Source: Scleromatobacter humisilvae
GTDB taxonomy: Bacteria; Pseudomonadota; Gammaproteobacteria; Burkholderiales; Burkholderiaceae_C
Reading direction: 5' to 3'
NCBI RefSeq assembly: GCF_023231945.1
Contig: NZ_JAJLJH010000001.1
Location: 1,240,001 to 1,304,000, forward strand
Length of the DNA stretch: 64,000 nucleotides
Shown: positions 1 to 9,334 of the stretch, in pieces
How positions within the stretch are numbered: position 1 is the first letter of the stretch
How the letters are laid out: every line of letters begins with the position of its first letter
The notes under the pieces: generated by a model
What the model was told of the DNA's origin: nothing
The model's input: the letters and a program-made list of their open reading frames with translations, nothing else
Databases searched by the model: none
Program-made: the position numbers and the translations under genes

Positions 1-1
1 C

Positions 2-466
2 GAGTTGCAGGAGCGCGCGATCGGCTGGGCGAAGAAGGCGTGGCCGCTGGTGGTGCTGGGCATCGCGGCGATCTCGCTGGCGACGCCGCTGGTCAGCGCC
101 ACGGTGCGCGAGCGCTGGTTCCAGATGCCCGAGTTCATCGCGCTGCTGCCCATCCCGCTGACCAGCGCCATCGCGCTGCTGGGGCTGCGCGGCCTGCTGA
201 ACTCGCACCGCATCCGCGGCAAGCTGTGCGGGTTGCCGTTCGCGCTGCTGGTGCTGGTGTTCGTGCTCGGCTTCTTCGGCCTCGCCTACAGCATCTACCC
301 GTTCGTCGTGATCGACCAGCTGACGATCTGGCAGGCCGCCAGCAGCCCCGCGGCGCTGAAGGTGATCCTGGCCGGCGTCGCGGTGGCGGTGCCGGCGATC
401 GCGGCGTACACCGTGCTGGCGTACCGCGTCTTTGGCGGCAAGGCCACCGCGCTCAGCTACGCCTGA
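2..466 (+). CDS. cydB: cytochrome bd ubiquinol oxidase subunit II (CydB), 3' part
   Basis: This is the C-terminal 154 residues of CydB, the haem-free subunit of the cytochrome bd quinol oxidase in the inner membrane, which reduces O2 with quinol electrons. The reading frame is open from the window edge, and family members are usually about 330-380 residues, so the 5' part with the rest of the oxidase lies upstream. It shows at least three hydrophobic helices and the characteristic C-terminal block YPFVVIDQLTIWQAASSP, followed by a last helix and the tail YRVFGGKA. The identification rests on that block, which is strongly conserved in CydB. Confidence 0.93.
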   Translation, partial: ELQERAIGWAKKAWPLVVLGIAAISLATPLVSATVRERWFQMPEFIALLPIPLTSAIALLGLRGLLNSHRIRGKLCGLPFALLVLVFVLGFFGLAYSIYPFVVIDQLTIWQAASSPAALKVILAGVAVAVPAIAAYTVLAYRVFGGKATALSYA

Positions 467-473
467 TCGCCGG

Positions 474-905
474 CTACTGGCTCGGGCACGTCGAGCCCGG
501 GCCGGCGATGCGCGCGAACACGGTCTGCGACTGGTCGGCCTCGATCGTCGTGAAGTGCCCGGGCGAGACGTCGACCATCCGATTGACGTCGGCTGCGAAG
601 CCCTGCGACGAATCGCGCCAGGTGATCTGCTCGTCGGCGACGCGCCAGGTGCCATGGAAATTGAGATGGTCGCCGGCTTCGGAGTTGGGCGCCATCAGGT
701 AGGTGCCGTCGGCATGCAGCTCGATGCAGCGCATCACCGGGCCGCGCGTCGAGGTCCAGACGCCCGCCATGTCCGACGGCACGTCCGCCGGCGGCGCGAC
801 GGGTGCGGGCGCGGGCGCCGCCGCGGGCACGTGCCGGGAACAGGCGTGCAGCAACGCGCAAAGCAGCAGCAGGGACGCGGCGCGCAGGAACAGTGGCGGG
901 GGCAA
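474..905 (-). CDS. small predicted lipoprotein, function unknown
   Basis: A 143-residue predicted lipoprotein. I place the start at a TTG at 905 because a GGAGA box lies six bases upstream and this start gives a compact signal peptide running straight into a lipobox (LLHAC, Cys at about residue 22). The longer GTG frame from 962 adds an Arg-rich stretch that looks untranslated. After an Ala/Pro-rich linker comes a compact domain beginning MAGVWTSTRG with two Cys (MRCIEL and the C-terminal STCPS) that may pair. It resembles the small lipocalin-like 'how much response to substrate' folds of many proteobacterial lipoproteins, but no family is recognised. It is convergent with cydB, eight bases apart. 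Confidence 0.7.
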   Translation of the reverse strand: MPPPLFLRAASLLLLCALLHACSRHVPAAAPAPAPVAPPADVPSDMAGVWTSTRGPVMRCIELHADGTYLMAPNSEAGDHLNFHGTWRVADEQITWRDSSQGFAADVNRMVDVSPGHFTTIEADQSQTVFARIAGPGSTCPSQ

Positions 906-1013
906 GGCGGGTCTCCGTCGGACGATGTCCGCGCGGAGCCGGCCGGCCCCGCGCGCGGCCACAGTCTACGTGCCCGCCCGGGCGCGCGCGCGTCACGCGC
1001 GCGCGGCTGCCCG

Positions 1014-2639
1014 CTACAGCAGCTTGGTCAGCGCGGCCAGCAGGTCCTTGCCCCGGGGCGAGCCCCAGCCGGTGACGGCGTCGAAGCCGGCCGTCGACTT
1101 GAAGCCGCCGACATGCGCCGTGACGTTGTCGCCGGCGTGGATGTCGTTGCAGCCCAGCTTGCCGAGCGGCCCGCCGCCGGCGGCCGCCGCGCCGTACAGC
1201 AGCGGCGTCAGGTAGCCGACGCGCTTGCCGGTGGCCGCCAGTTGCTGGTTCATGCGCGCGACCAGCGCGGCCCACAGCGGCGCGGCGGCGCTGGTGCCGC
1301 CGCTGATCTCCTGCTGGCCCTGGGCGACGACGAAGTAGCCGGTGTTGGCGCTGGCGTTGGCCGCGACGTCCGGCACGATGCGGCCGGCCGTCTGGCCCGG
1401 ATTGACCGGCGCGATGTCCAGCCCGGCCTGCCACGCCGGCCGTGCCAGCCGCGCGCTGACGCCGCCGCCGGTGGAGCCGCCGTTGTCGGCGCGCAGGCCG
1501 TCGCCGTCCTTCCACGCGCGCTCGCTGCCCTTGGCGCCGGTGCGCAGCAGCGTGCCGCCCACCGCCAGCACGAACGGACTCGCGCACGGGAAGTCGACGT
1601 GCGCGTGGCCGTCGTTGATGCCGTCGGACGAGCCGTCGTCGCCCGCGGCCACGCAGATGGTGATGCCCATCAGCGCGGCCTCCTGCAGCGCCTCGTTGAC
1701 CTGCTTGACGGCCGACGCCGTCCACACCGACACATCCTCGGCATAGCCCCAGCTGATCGACAGCACCTGCGGCTTGTACTGGGCGTCGTGCGTGGCGGCG
1801 TCGAGCGCGTCGACCCAGCCCTTCTCGGTGAACTGGCTGAACCACACGGGAATCGTCGCCTTCGGGCAGATGCCGGCCAGCACCTCGACGTCCAGCATCA
1901 CCTCGCCGGTGGCCTCGTCGTTGGTGTTGGTGGGCATCTTGTCGACGCTGATCGGCACCACCGTGGGCAGGCTCGCGAGGCCGGCGGCCTTGCCGAAGGC
2001 GGCGAGGTCGTCGGGGAAGTAGCCGCCGCCGAACTCGAGCAGGCCGATGGTCTGGCCGCTGCCGTCGCCGTCGGGGAAGTCGTAGGCCGTCGCGAGCTCG
2101 GACGGGAAGAACCAGGGACGCTTCTTCGCGGCCGTGGCGGTGTGGTCGACGACGTGGCGCTTGCGGCCGGCGTCGGGGCGGCGCCGCACGACGCGCCGGT
2201 TGTCGAGGCCGAACACGCCGACGATGTCGTTCCCGAGGGCCGCCGGCACATGCAGCGCGCCGACGCGGCCGCGGTAGGCGCCGCGCACGCCGTCGAAGTT
2301 CATCAGCTTGACCTGGAACGCACCTTCCATCGCGCTCACCGGGCCGCCCAGCTGCACGCTGCGCGTGGCGGCGTCGCTCGCGAGCACGGTCAGGCCCAGG
2401 CCGGTGAAGGTGTCGGACACGCGCTTGACGGCGTCGTCGGACGCGCCGTATTGCGCGCCGAGTTCGGTGGCCGACAGCGGGCGCTGCGGGCGCTGGTCGA
2501 CCGCCGGCAGCGGCGTCTTGCGGGCCAGCTTGAGCGTGACCTCCACCCACGCCTCGGCATCGGCCGCGCGCGTGGCGGTGGCGCCGAAGGCCGGGGTGCG
2601 TTCGCTGCCGGGGACGGCGATGAATCTCGTATCGGTCAT
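1014..2639 (-). CDS. S53 family (sedolisin/kumamolisin-like) serine-carboxyl peptidase
   Basis: A 541-residue pro-peptidase of MEROPS family S53. The N-terminal ~180 residues are a pro-kumamolisin activation domain (LSATELGAQYGAS; VRLGG-like turn), removed on maturation. The catalytic domain carries the acidic pair in NDEATGEVMLD (Glu and Asp four residues apart), the oxyanion region and the nucleophile motif SGGTSAAAP with Ser at about residue 450. The C-terminal Ca-site region is GFDAVTGWGSP. The ATG at 2639 is preferred over an upstream TTG because GGAG sits six bases ahead of it. No classical signal peptide is visible, as in several bacterial kumamolisins, so the export route is unclear. 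These enzymes usually act at acidic pH. Confidence 0.92.
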   Translation of the reverse strand: MTDTRFIAVPGSERTPAFGATATRAADAEAWVEVTLKLARKTPLPAVDQRPQRPLSATELGAQYGASDDAVKRVSDTFTGLGLTVLASDAATRSVQLGGPVSAMEGAFQVKLMNFDGVRGAYRGRVGALHVPAALGNDIVGVFGLDNRRVVRRRPDAGRKRHVVDHTATAAKKRPWFFPSELATAYDFPDGDGSGQTIGLLEFGGGYFPDDLAAFGKAAGLASLPTVVPISVDKMPTNTNDEATGEVMLDVEVLAGICPKATIPVWFSQFTEKGWVDALDAATHDAQYKPQVLSISWGYAEDVSVWTASAVKQVNEALQEAALMGITICVAAGDDGSSDGINDGHAHVDFPCASPFVLAVGGTLLRTGAKGSERAWKDGDGLRADNGGSTGGGVSARLARPAWQAGLDIAPVNPGQTAGRIVPDVAANASANTGYFVVAQGQQEISGGTSAAAPLWAALVARMNQQLAATGKRVGYLTPLLYGAAAAGGGPLGKLGCNDIHAGDNVTAHVGGFKSTAGFDAVTGWGSPRGKDLLAALTKLL

Positions 2640-2884
2640 GTGCAACTCCAGTGATTGAGGGCAGGACGACAGGTGCGTGCGCGCGGGCCGCGCGACCGCC
2701 CGCTCAGACTAGGACGACGAGCCTGCCATTGGATCCCTCCAACGAGTGTGACGCCAGCGCCGCTCGCCCGATGAGCTAGGGAGGACGCGTGTGCCCCGGC
2801 CCGCGCCCGGTTAGCGGCCACTGTCGGGCACGGTGCTTGCCGAATCGGTCTCACGGGCCGCAAGGCCAAGCAGGAGATCACGAC

Positions 2885-3454
2885 ATGACCATGTCCCCAA
2901 GACCGTTACAACTGGGCCTCGCCGTCGCCGCGGCGCTCGCCGGTCTCGCGTTGGCGGGCTGCGACAACAAGCTGCCCGCCGACAAGCAGGCCAGCGCCGG
3001 CACCCACCTGGACGACGCCGTCATCACGACCAAGGTGAAGTCCACGCTGCTGACCGACGCGCAGACGCGCGGCGGCGACACCAGCGTCGAGACCCGCAAG
3101 GGCGAAGTGCTGCTGAGCGGCTTCGTCGACAGCCAGGCGCAGGCCGACCGCGAGGTGCAGTTGGCCAAGGGCATCGAGGGCGTGACCTCCGTGCAGAACA
3201 AGTTGATGGTCAAGGACGGCAAGTCCACGCCCGGGAACGTGCTGGACGACTCGGTCGTCACCGTCAAAGTGAAGTCGGCCCTGCTGGCCGACGACCAGAC
3301 CCGTGGATCGGAATTCACGGTCTCGAGCAACAAGGGCGTCGTGCAGCTGAGCGGCTATGTCGACAGCGCCGATGAGCAAGCACGCGCGACGTCCGTCGCA
3401 CGAAACGTCGAAGGCGTCCAGAGCGTCGTCAACGACACCAGCATCAAGAAGTAG
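2885..3454 (+). CDS. BON domain lipoprotein (OsmY-like)
   Basis: A 189-residue periplasmic lipoprotein with signal peptide and lipobox LALAGC, then two BON domains of about 60 residues each. Both repeats begin with a DD-A/S-V-T-KVKS-LL pattern and end in the G-V-LSGFVDS / GVTSVQN signature. BON domains bind phospholipid surfaces, and OsmY-type proteins appear under osmotic or envelope stress. The start is fixed by AGGAG at 2872 eight bases upstream of the ATG. It is followed after 15 bases by a tiny membrane protein, probably in the same transcript. Its precise ligand cannot be told from the sequence. Confidence 0.9.
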   Translation: MTMSPRPLQLGLAVAAALAGLALAGCDNKLPADKQASAGTHLDDAVITTKVKSTLLTDAQTRGGDTSVETRKGEVLLSGFVDSQAQADREVQLAKGIEGVTSVQNKLMVKDGKSTPGNVLDDSVVTVKVKSALLADDQTRGSEFTVSSNKGVVQLSGYVDSADEQARATSVARNVEGVQSVVNDTSIKK

Positions 3455-3469
3455 CAACCGGAGAAAACC

Positions 3470-3616
3470 ATGCTCTACACCATCGCCGTCATCCTCGTCA
3501 TCCTCTGGCTCATCGGCATGCTCACTTCGGTGACGCTGGGCGGCCTGATCCACATCCTGCTCGTCATCGCGATCATCGCGGTGCTGTTCCGTCTGATCAG
3601 CGGACGCGGGATCTGA
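3470..3616 (+). CDS. lmo0937-type small membrane protein
   Basis: A 48-residue protein with two hydrophobic helices separated by a short Gly-rich turn (SVTLGGLIH) and the tail RLISGRGI, matching the widespread 'lmo0937 family membrane protein' pattern. The start is supported by GGAGA six to ten bases ahead of the ATG. It directly follows the BON lipoprotein gene, and in many bacteria such peptides sit among stress-response genes. No biochemical role is known for the family. A GC-rich inverted repeat downstream (CGGCCCC ... GGGGCCG, about 3637-3671) lacks a T tract and is not a clear terminator. Confidence 0.85.
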   Translation: MLYTIAVILVILWLIGMLTSVTLGGLIHILLVIAIIAVLFRLISGRGI

Positions 3617-3696
3617 CGCTCCTGGTCGACTGATCGGACGGCCCCTGTCGCAGAGATGCGGCCGGGGCCGATCTGCGTGCTGGGTACAGTCGGGGC

Positions 3697-4113
3697 ATGA
3701 CCACGACCCCGCCCCAGCCGCTGGCTGCCATCGGCAGCTTCCACGCGCACATCTACTTCGACGGCCCCGCCCAGCGCGAGACGGCGCTGGCCCTGCGCGC
3801 GCAGATCGGCGAGCGCTTCGGCGTCGCGCTGGGGCGCGTGCACGACGGCCTGGTCGGGCCGCACGCGCGCGCCATGTACCAGGTCGCGTTCGACGTCGCG
3901 AGCTTCGGCAAGTTCGTCCCGTGGCTGATGCTCAACCGGCAAGGTTTGACGGTGCTCGTGCATCCGAACACGCGCGACAGCCGGCGCGACCACCTGACGC
4001 ACGCGCTGTGGATGGGCGAGGTTCTGCCCATCGTGCGGCAGGAGATCCTGGGCACCGACGACGAGCCCGAGCTCGCGCCGGCGCCCAACACGGCGCCGAC
4101 GATCGCGCCCTGA
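3697..4113 (+). CDS. DOPA 4,5-dioxygenase family protein
   Basis: A 138-residue protein of the DOPA 4,5-dioxygenase family (ferredoxin-like small ring-cleavage fold). Visible family signatures are the N-terminal FHAHIYFD, the central block with VGPHARAMYQVAF, and the C-terminal VHPNTRDSRRDH followed by HALWMG. The His residues in these blocks are the likely metal or substrate ligands. Plant and fungal relatives open L-DOPA for betalain synthesis; bacterial members are mostly uncharacterised, so the substrate here is unknown. It stands alone, convergent with the next gene. Confidence 0.85.
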   Translation: MTTTPPQPLAAIGSFHAHIYFDGPAQRETALALRAQIGERFGVALGRVHDGLVGPHARAMYQVAFDVASFGKFVPWLMLNRQGLTVLVHPNTRDSRRDHLTHALWMGEVLPIVRQEILGTDDEPELAPAPNTAPTIAP

Positions 4114-4123
4114 GCCTGCTGCG

Positions 4124-4576
4124 TCAGCTCTTGGCGGACTGCAGCGCGGTGTAGACGCCGCCGATGGCGGTGAAGATGCCGCCGGTGTCGCCCACCAGCG
4201 CCGCGGCGGCCAGGCCGATCACCGCGCTGGCGACCGTGAGCTGGCCTTCGATCTTCTTGACGTCGGCGAGGAATCCGTTGATCTTGCCGGCCGCCTGCTT
4301 CAACTGCGCGACCGCGTCGGCCGCCTGCGAACCGAGCAGCGTGACGGCCTGCGTGCGCAGCTCGATCGCACGCTTGTCCAGCGCGAGCTCGAGGTTCAGC
4401 GCCTGGGCGACGTCGGCCGCGTCGGGGTTGTCGCGCCGGTAGTTGAACAGCACGGTCGACACGTGGCCGGCCGCGTCCGCCAGCTGCGTCAGCGCGTCGA
4501 AGGTGTCGTCCGCGGTGGGCGCGGCGGTGCTGGCGAGCGTGGTGGCGGCGATGTCGGCGGCGGTGGGGGCGGTCAT
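4124..4576 (-). CDS. hypothetical helical protein
   Basis: A 150-residue protein I do not recognise. The ATG at 4576 has GAGAGG at good spacing and is preferred over a GTG at 4603, although that GTG overlaps the upstream stop (GTGA) and would also allow coupling. The protein is Ala-rich and helical, with a middle region full of charged heptads (LELALDKRAIELRTQAV) and a C-terminal hydrophobic segment (SAVIGLAAAALVGDTGG) that could insert in a membrane. It follows a lipoprotein gene by 23 bases in the same direction, so the two probably form an operon and act together in the envelope. Confidence 0.7.
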   Translation of the reverse strand: MTAPTAADIAATTLASTAAPTADDTFDALTQLADAAGHVSTVLFNYRRDNPDAADVAQALNLELALDKRAIELRTQAVTLLGSQAADAVAQLKQAAGKINGFLADVKKIEGQLTVASAVIGLAAAALVGDTGGIFTAIGGVYTALQSAKS

Positions 4577-4599
4577 GGCGATCCTCTCGATGGCGGGGG

Positions 4600-5499
4600 T
4601 CACAGCGCGGCGGAGGCCTTGAGCGCCTGCACCTTGGCGACGAAGTCCTGCACCTGCTTCAACTGCAGGACGCCGTGCAGCGTGTCGAAGTTGGCGGCCA
4701 GGTCAGCGTGCGCCTTGACGAGCGCGTCGGCGGCCTCGTCGAACGCGAGGACATGATCGTGCGCCAGCCTGTTGGCATCGATGTCGGCCCGCAGCCCCGG
4801 CTGCGCGAGGCGCCAGGGCAGCACGCGTGGCACATCGGACGACGTCGCCGCGTTCGACGCGGCGACGAAGCTGGCGTGCTCGCCGATGAGGACGGCCCGG
4901 GTGTCCGTGAGCTGGTGGTCGTAGATCTTGTCGGCGTAGCGCTTCATCGCGTTGACGACGACCTCGAGCGGCGCCTGGTTCTCCTGCAGGGTCGACTTCG
5001 TCAGCGTCTGCAGCCGGCCTTCGACGACCAGCAGCGCCGTCGCGCGCAGGGCCTTGGTGGCGACGTTCAGCTCCTGGTTCGCGATCACGGGCTCGCCGTC
5101 GTGCGTCATCGCGCCGAGTTCACCGGAGGCCTGGCGGATCTCGCTGTCGAAGACGGTGGGCCTGGCCCCCGACAGCCTCACGAGCGCGACCGCGTAGGCC
5201 GACAGGCCGTCGGCGATCGCCGCCGCCTCGGCGCCCGCCCGCTTGTACTGCGCGCAGAAGGCCCTGGCGTCGCGCCAGACGACCTCGTCGTCGTAGTTGC
5301 CCGGGGCGCTGAGCGCCACGGTGCGCTGTTGCTGCTCGCAGCTGTCTTCGAGGCCCGTCGTGAAGGGCTTGTAGGCGCCGGCCAGGTGGTTGGCCGAGGC
5401 CCCGAAGTCGGCGACCGGCTGCATCTGCGCGGCACAGCCGGCGAGCAGGCTCATCGCGATGGCGGCCGGCAACCAGGGCGCACGCAGGCGGTTCGACAT
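4600..5499 (-). CDS. predicted lipoprotein, helical, function unknown
   Basis: A 299-residue protein with a short signal peptide and lipobox LLAGC (Cys about residue 21), so it is probably anchored to a periplasm-facing membrane leaflet. The second of two in-frame ATGs (5499) is chosen because GGAG lies six bases ahead of it. The mature part is largely alpha-helical, with long amphipathic stretches and several Cys (EDSCEQQQ, ARAFCAQY). No family is recognised with certainty. It is the first gene of a two-gene unit with the following 150-residue protein, and it is divergent from the VOC-modABC genes. Confidence 0.75.
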   Translation of the reverse strand: MSNRLRAPWLPAAIAMSLLAGCAAQMQPVADFGASANHLAGAYKPFTTGLEDSCEQQQRTVALSAPGNYDDEVVWRDARAFCAQYKRAGAEAAAIADGLSAYAVALVRLSGARPTVFDSEIRQASGELGAMTHDGEPVIANQELNVATKALRATALLVVEGRLQTLTKSTLQENQAPLEVVVNAMKRYADKIYDHQLTDTRAVLIGEHASFVAASNAATSSDVPRVLPWRLAQPGLRADIDANRLAHDHVLAFDEAADALVKAHADLAANFDTLHGVLQLKQVQDFVAKVQALKASAAL

Positions 5500-5632
5500 G
5501 GACATCTCCGGCTCGGTCTGTTGTGGTGGCGCGCAGTCTACGTTCGCGGCGTCGCGGGTGCACTGCTCGTCCTGGGGGGATGGCCGCCAGCCTGACGCAA
5601 AATCGCCGGCTCATCAACGAGGTTCCGCATCC

Positions 5633-6028
5633 ATGATCGACCACACCGGCGTCACCGTCAGCGACTTCGCTGCCAGCAAGGCGTTCTACACGACGGCGCT
5701 CGCCGCCATCGGCTATGCGAAGCTGCTGGAATTCGGCTCCGGGATCACCGGCACGACGGCCGTGGCCGGCTACGGCGAGCCGCCCAAGCCCGACTTCTGG
5801 ATCGCCGCCGGCACGCCCAATCGCCCGCCGATCCACGTGGCGTTCCGCGTCGCCACGCGGGCCCAGGTGCGCGCGTTCCACGCCGCCGCGCTCGCCGCGG
5901 GCGGCGCGTGCAATGGCCCTCCGGGCCTGCGCGCCCACTACCACCCGAATTACTATGGGGCCTTCGTGCACGACCCGGACGGCCACAACATCGAGGCCGT
6001 CTGCCATGACCCCGAGGATCACTCATGA
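5633..6028 (+). CDS. VOC family (glyoxalase-like) protein
   Basis: A 131-residue single-domain vicinal-oxygen-chelate protein. The opening MIDHTGVTVSDFAASKAFY is the first VOC half with a metal-ligand His, and the end FVHDPDGHNIEAVCH carries the second-half signature with the Glu ligand. The middle block PIHVAFRV supplies the other His. Such proteins are metal-dependent lyases, dioxygenases or resistance proteins; the substrate is unknown. Its stop overlaps the modA start (ATGA at 6025-6028), so it is translationally coupled to the molybdate transporter genes, which is an unexpected partner. Confidence 0.88.
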   Translation: MIDHTGVTVSDFAASKAFYTTALAAIGYAKLLEFGSGITGTTAVAGYGEPPKPDFWIAAGTPNRPPIHVAFRVATRAQVRAFHAAALAAGGACNGPPGLRAHYHPNYYGAFVHDPDGHNIEAVCHDPEDHS

Positions 6029-6783
6029 CGCTGACGTTCCCCCGCGCGCTGTTCGGCCTCACCGTCGCCGCGTTCGCGTTGTCCGCGCAGGCCGACGAAG
6101 TCCAGGTGGCGGTCGCTGCCAACTTCTCGGCCGCCGCGCAGAAGATCGCCGCGCAGTTCGAGCATGACACGGGCCACACGGTCAAGCTGTCGTTCGGCGC
6201 GACCGGCAAGTTCTACGCGCAGATCGAGGCCGGTGCGCCGTTCGACGTGCTGCTCGCGGCCGACCAGGTCACGCCCGGCACGCTGGTCACCGAAGGCAAG
6301 GCCGTGCCCGGCACGCTGCACACGTACGCGATCGGCAAGCTGGTGCTGTGGTCGGCCGACCCGGCACTGGTCGACGGCAGGGGCGAGGTGCTGAAGTCGG
6401 ACAAGTGGAAGCACCTGTCCGTCGCCGACGCCAAGCTCGCGCCCTACGGCCAGGCGGCCAAGGAGACGCTGGCCGCGCTCAAGCTCACCGACGGCGTGCA
6501 GCCGCGCATCGTGACGGCGGAGAACATCGGCCAGGCGCTGCAGTTCGTGCAGAGCGGCAACGCCGAACTCGGCTTCGTCGCGCTGGGCCAGGTGCAGCCG
6601 CCGGACGGCTCCAAGGTGCCCGGCTCGATGTGGCTGGTGCCGGACAACCTCTACACGCCGATCAAGCAGGACGCCGTCGTCATCGCGGCGACCAAGGTCA
6701 ACAAGGCCGCGACGGAGTTCGTCGACTACCTCGCGAGCGACAAGGCGCGCGTCGTGATCAAGGCCTACGGCTACAGCTGGTGA
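6025..6783 (+). CDS. modA: molybdate ABC transporter substrate-binding protein ModA
   Basis: A 252-residue periplasmic binding protein that captures molybdate (or tungstate) for the ModBC importer. It has a cleavable signal peptide ending near SAQADE, then the ModA signature [15 protein letters not shown], the ligand loop [20 protein letters not shown] (a Ser/Thr-rich oxyanion site) and the C-terminal [15 protein letters not shown] found in ModA/WtpA. The length matches the family. It overlaps the VOC gene by four bases and is followed by modB after four bases, forming a compact operon. No ModE-type operator is recognisable because the promoter would lie before the VOC gene. Confidence 0.95.
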   Translation: MTLTFPRALFGLTVAAFALSAQADEVQVAVAANFSAAAQKIAAQFEHDTGHTVKLSFGATGKFYAQIEAGAPFDVLLAADQVTPGTLVTEGKAVPGTLHTYAIGKLVLWSADPALVDGRGEVLKSDKWKHLSVADAKLAPYGQAAKETLAALKLTDGVQPRIVTAENIGQALQFVQSGNAELGFVALGQVQPPDGSKVPGSMWLVPDNLYTPIKQDAVVIAATKVNKAATEFVDYLASDKARVVIKAYGYSW

Positions 6784-6787
6784 CGCA

Positions 6788-7492
6788 TTGAACGCGGTCG
6801 ACGTCGACTGGGCCACCGACCTGCAGGCGGTGGCGCTGACGCTCAAGCTGGCGTTCGTCGTCACCGCGTTGCTGCTCGTGCTCGGCACGCCGCTCGCGTG
6901 GTGGCTCGCGCACACGCGTTCGCGCTGGAAGGCGCCGCTGGCCGCGCTCGTCGCGCTGCCGCTGGTGCTGCCGCCGACGGTGCTGGGCTTCTACCTGCTG
7001 ATGCTGATGGGCCCGCACGGCTGGGTCGGCAAGGCGACGCAGGCGCTCGGCATCGGGCTGCTGCCGTTCAGCTTCGCCGGCCTTGTGATCGCGTCGATGC
7101 TGTATTCGATGCCCTTCGTCGTGCAGCCGCTGCAGACCGCGTTCGAGGCCATCGGCGCGCGCCCGCTCGAGGCCGCGGCCACGCTGCGCGCCGGCCCGTG
7201 GGAACGCTTCGCGCACGTGGCGCTGCCGCTCGCGCGGCGCGGCATGATCACGGCCGCGGTGCTGGGCTTCGCGCACACCGTCGGCGAATTCGGCGTGGTG
7301 CTGATGATCGGCGGCAACATCCCCGGCGCGACACGCGTGATCTCCACGCAGCTGTACAACCACGTCGAGGCGCTCGAATACCCCGCGGCCCATCGGCTCG
7401 CGGCGCTGCTGCTCGTCTTCAGCTTCGCGGTGCTGCTGTGGGTCTATCGGCTGCGAACCCGGGGCGCGCTGATCGGCCCGCCAAGCGCATGA
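6788..7492 (+). CDS. modB: molybdate ABC transporter permease ModB
   Basis: A 234-residue inner-membrane permease with five hydrophobic helices. The cytoplasmic EAA loop is clear ([21 protein letters not shown]), where the ATPase docks, and the block [11 protein letters not shown] is typical of ModB. Translation appears to start at TTG 6788, four bases after the modA stop; no other start fits the conserved N-terminus. It overlaps modC by four bases (ATGA). Together with ModA and ModC it imports molybdate for molybdenum-cofactor enzymes. Confidence 0.95.
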   Translation: MNAVDVDWATDLQAVALTLKLAFVVTALLLVLGTPLAWWLAHTRSRWKAPLAALVALPLVLPPTVLGFYLLMLMGPHGWVGKATQALGIGLLPFSFAGLVIASMLYSMPFVVQPLQTAFEAIGARPLEAAATLRAGPWERFAHVALPLARRGMITAAVLGFAHTVGEFGVVLMIGGNIPGATRVISTQLYNHVEALEYPAAHRLAALLLVFSFAVLLWVYRLRTRGALIGPPSA

Positions 7493-8568
7493 TCGAAGCG
7501 ACCCTGCGCCTGCCGCGCGGCGCCTTCACGCTGGACGTCGCGCTGACCCTGCCCGCGCGCGGCGTCAGTGCGCTGTTCGGCCCGTCGGGCTGCGGCAAGA
7601 CGACGCTGCTGCGCTGCCTCGCCGGCCTCGAGCGCGCGCCCGGCGGACGCGTCGTCGTCGGCGGCGAGGTCTGGCAGGACGACGCCGCCGGCGTGTTCGT
7701 GCCCACGCATCGCCGCGCGGTCGGCGTCGTGTTCCAGGAGGCCAGCCTGTTCGAGCACCTGGATGTGCGCGCCAACGTCGAATTCGGCTGGAAGCGGCTC
7801 GCCCCGTCGGAGCGCCGCGTGTCGATGGAGGACGCGATCGCCTGGACCGGCATCGAGTCGCTGCTCGCACGCGGGACGGCGGGCCTGTCCGGCGGCGAGC
7901 GCCAGCGCGTCGCGATCGCGCGCGCGCTGGCGGTCAGCCCGCGCGTGCTGCTGATGGACGAGCCGCTGGCCGCGCTCGACGCCGCGCGCAAGGCGGAGAT
8001 CCTGCCGGCGATCGAGCGCCTCAACGAGCTGTCCGGCATCACCATCGTCTACGTCAGCCACGCGATCGCGGAGGTCGCGCGGCTGGCCGACCACGTCGTG
8101 CTGATGGACGCCGGCAAGGCCGTCGCCTCGGGCGCCGTCGCCGACCTGCTGAGCCGCCTCGACCTGCCGCTGCCGCCGGGCGAGGACGCCGGCGTCGTGC
8201 TGCTCGGCGAGGTCGGCGCGCTCGACGCGCCGTGGCACATGGCGCGCCTCGACGTCCCCGGCGCCGCCTTCTGGACCCGCGACCCCGGTCTGCCGATCGG
8301 CCATCGCATCCGCCTTCGCGTGCTGGCGCGCGACGTGTCGCTGAGCCTGGTCGCGCAGCCTGGCAGCAGCATCGTCAACCAGATCCCGGCGACCGTCGAG
8401 GCGCTCGCCGACGACGCGCATCCGTCGCAGGTGCTGGTGCGGGTGCGCGCGCAGGCGGGCGCCAGCGCGCTCCTCGCGCGCGTGACGCGCCGCTCCGCGC
8501 AGGCATTGGGGCTGGCGCCGGGCCAGGCGGTGTGGGCGATGGTGAAGTCGGTGGCGTTGCTGGACTGA
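7489..8568 (+). CDS. modC: molybdate ABC transporter ATP-binding protein ModC
   Basis: A 359-residue ATPase with Walker [10 protein letters not shown] (about residues 31-39), Q-loop VVFQEASLF, signature [15 protein letters not shown], Walker [12 protein letters not shown] and switch His YVSHAIAE. The last ~70 residues form a Mop (TOBE-type) domain, starting near [13 protein letters not shown], which binds molybdate and can feed back on transport. The start ATG overlaps the modB stop. The length and Mop tail distinguish it from sugar and phosphate ABC ATPases. It is the last gene of the VOC-modABC unit. Confidence 0.95.
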   Translation: MIEATLRLPRGAFTLDVALTLPARGVSALFGPSGCGKTTLLRCLAGLERAPGGRVVVGGEVWQDDAAGVFVPTHRRAVGVVFQEASLFEHLDVRANVEFGWKRLAPSERRVSMEDAIAWTGIESLLARGTAGLSGGERQRVAIARALAVSPRVLLMDEPLAALDAARKAEILPAIERLNELSGITIVYVSHAIAEVARLADHVVLMDAGKAVASGAVADLLSRLDLPLPPGEDAGVVLLGEVGALDAPWHMARLDVPGAAFWTRDPGLPIGHRIRLRVLARDVSLSLVAQPGSSIVNQIPATVEALADDAHPSQVLVRVRAQAGASALLARVTRRSAQALGLAPGQAVWAMVKSVALLD

Positions 8569-8692
8569 GGGCACCGCGCCATCCCCTGACCAGGTGATGC
8601 GATAGCCAACTGACGGACTTCTGCAAGCTTGCGTTCGGGCAGCACGCGGCCGGCCCACTACAACCGGGGCACCTCCTTTCGACAGGTGCATC

Positions 8693-9247
8693 GTGCTCGA
8701 TTCCTCGTTCCAGGACGCCACCGCGGCCGCCGTCCTCGCTCCCCGCATCCACCTGGCGTCGGCGGCCGACGTGCCGTTCATCGTCGACGCGATCGTCGCC
8801 GGCTCGCGCGATGGCCACTTCGGCTGCGACTGCACGCGGCCCGACGTGCTGCAGGGGCTGTGGCACCAGGTCCAGGCCGTCGTGTCGGACGGCGTCACGC
8901 CGCTGCCGGGCGCGCGCAACGGCGCCGGCGGGCGGGCGTTCGTCGTGCAGGCGGGCCGCGCCACCGCCGGATTCGCGATGCTGGTCGAGGACACGCCGGG
9001 ATCCTGGCGCGAGAGCATCGAGCTGTTCGCGATGACCGTGCATCCGTCGTTCCGCGGCGCCGGCCTGGGACGGCACCTGCTGACCAGCCTCGTGCGCGAC
9101 GCGCAGAGCGCGCACGTGTACGCACGCGTGGCCTTCGCGTCGACCGCGATGAGCGGCCTGCTCAAGTCCTGCGGCTTCGCGCTCGGCGCGCGCTCCGGCC
9201 ACGGCACGGTGACGCTCGAATACCGCCGGGACGCCGCGCGGGGCTGA
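8693..9247 (+). CDS. GNAT family N-acetyltransferase
   Basis: A 184-residue acetyl-CoA-dependent acetyltransferase. GNAT motif A is seen in FAMTVHPSFRGAGLGRHLL (the R-x-x-G-x-G/A pyrophosphate loop), preceded by the beta-4 strand FAMLVED, and the last strands end LKSCGFALGARSG. The start is a GTG at 8693. It stands alone between modC and a DUF1275 gene, and its acceptor substrate cannot be inferred. Confidence 0.85.
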   Translation: MLDSSFQDATAAAVLAPRIHLASAADVPFIVDAIVAGSRDGHFGCDCTRPDVLQGLWHQVQAVVSDGVTPLPGARNGAGGRAFVVQAGRATAGFAMLVEDTPGSWRESIELFAMTVHPSFRGAGLGRHLLTSLVRDAQSAHVYARVAFASTAMSGLLKSCGFALGARSGHGTVTLEYRRDAARG

Positions 9248-9334
9248 AGTCGCGCCACCGAAGGGGCATTGCCGGCCAGCGCCGGCCAAGCCGCGTATCG
9301 TCGGACGCATCGCCTCGCTGCGTCCGGTGCGCCC

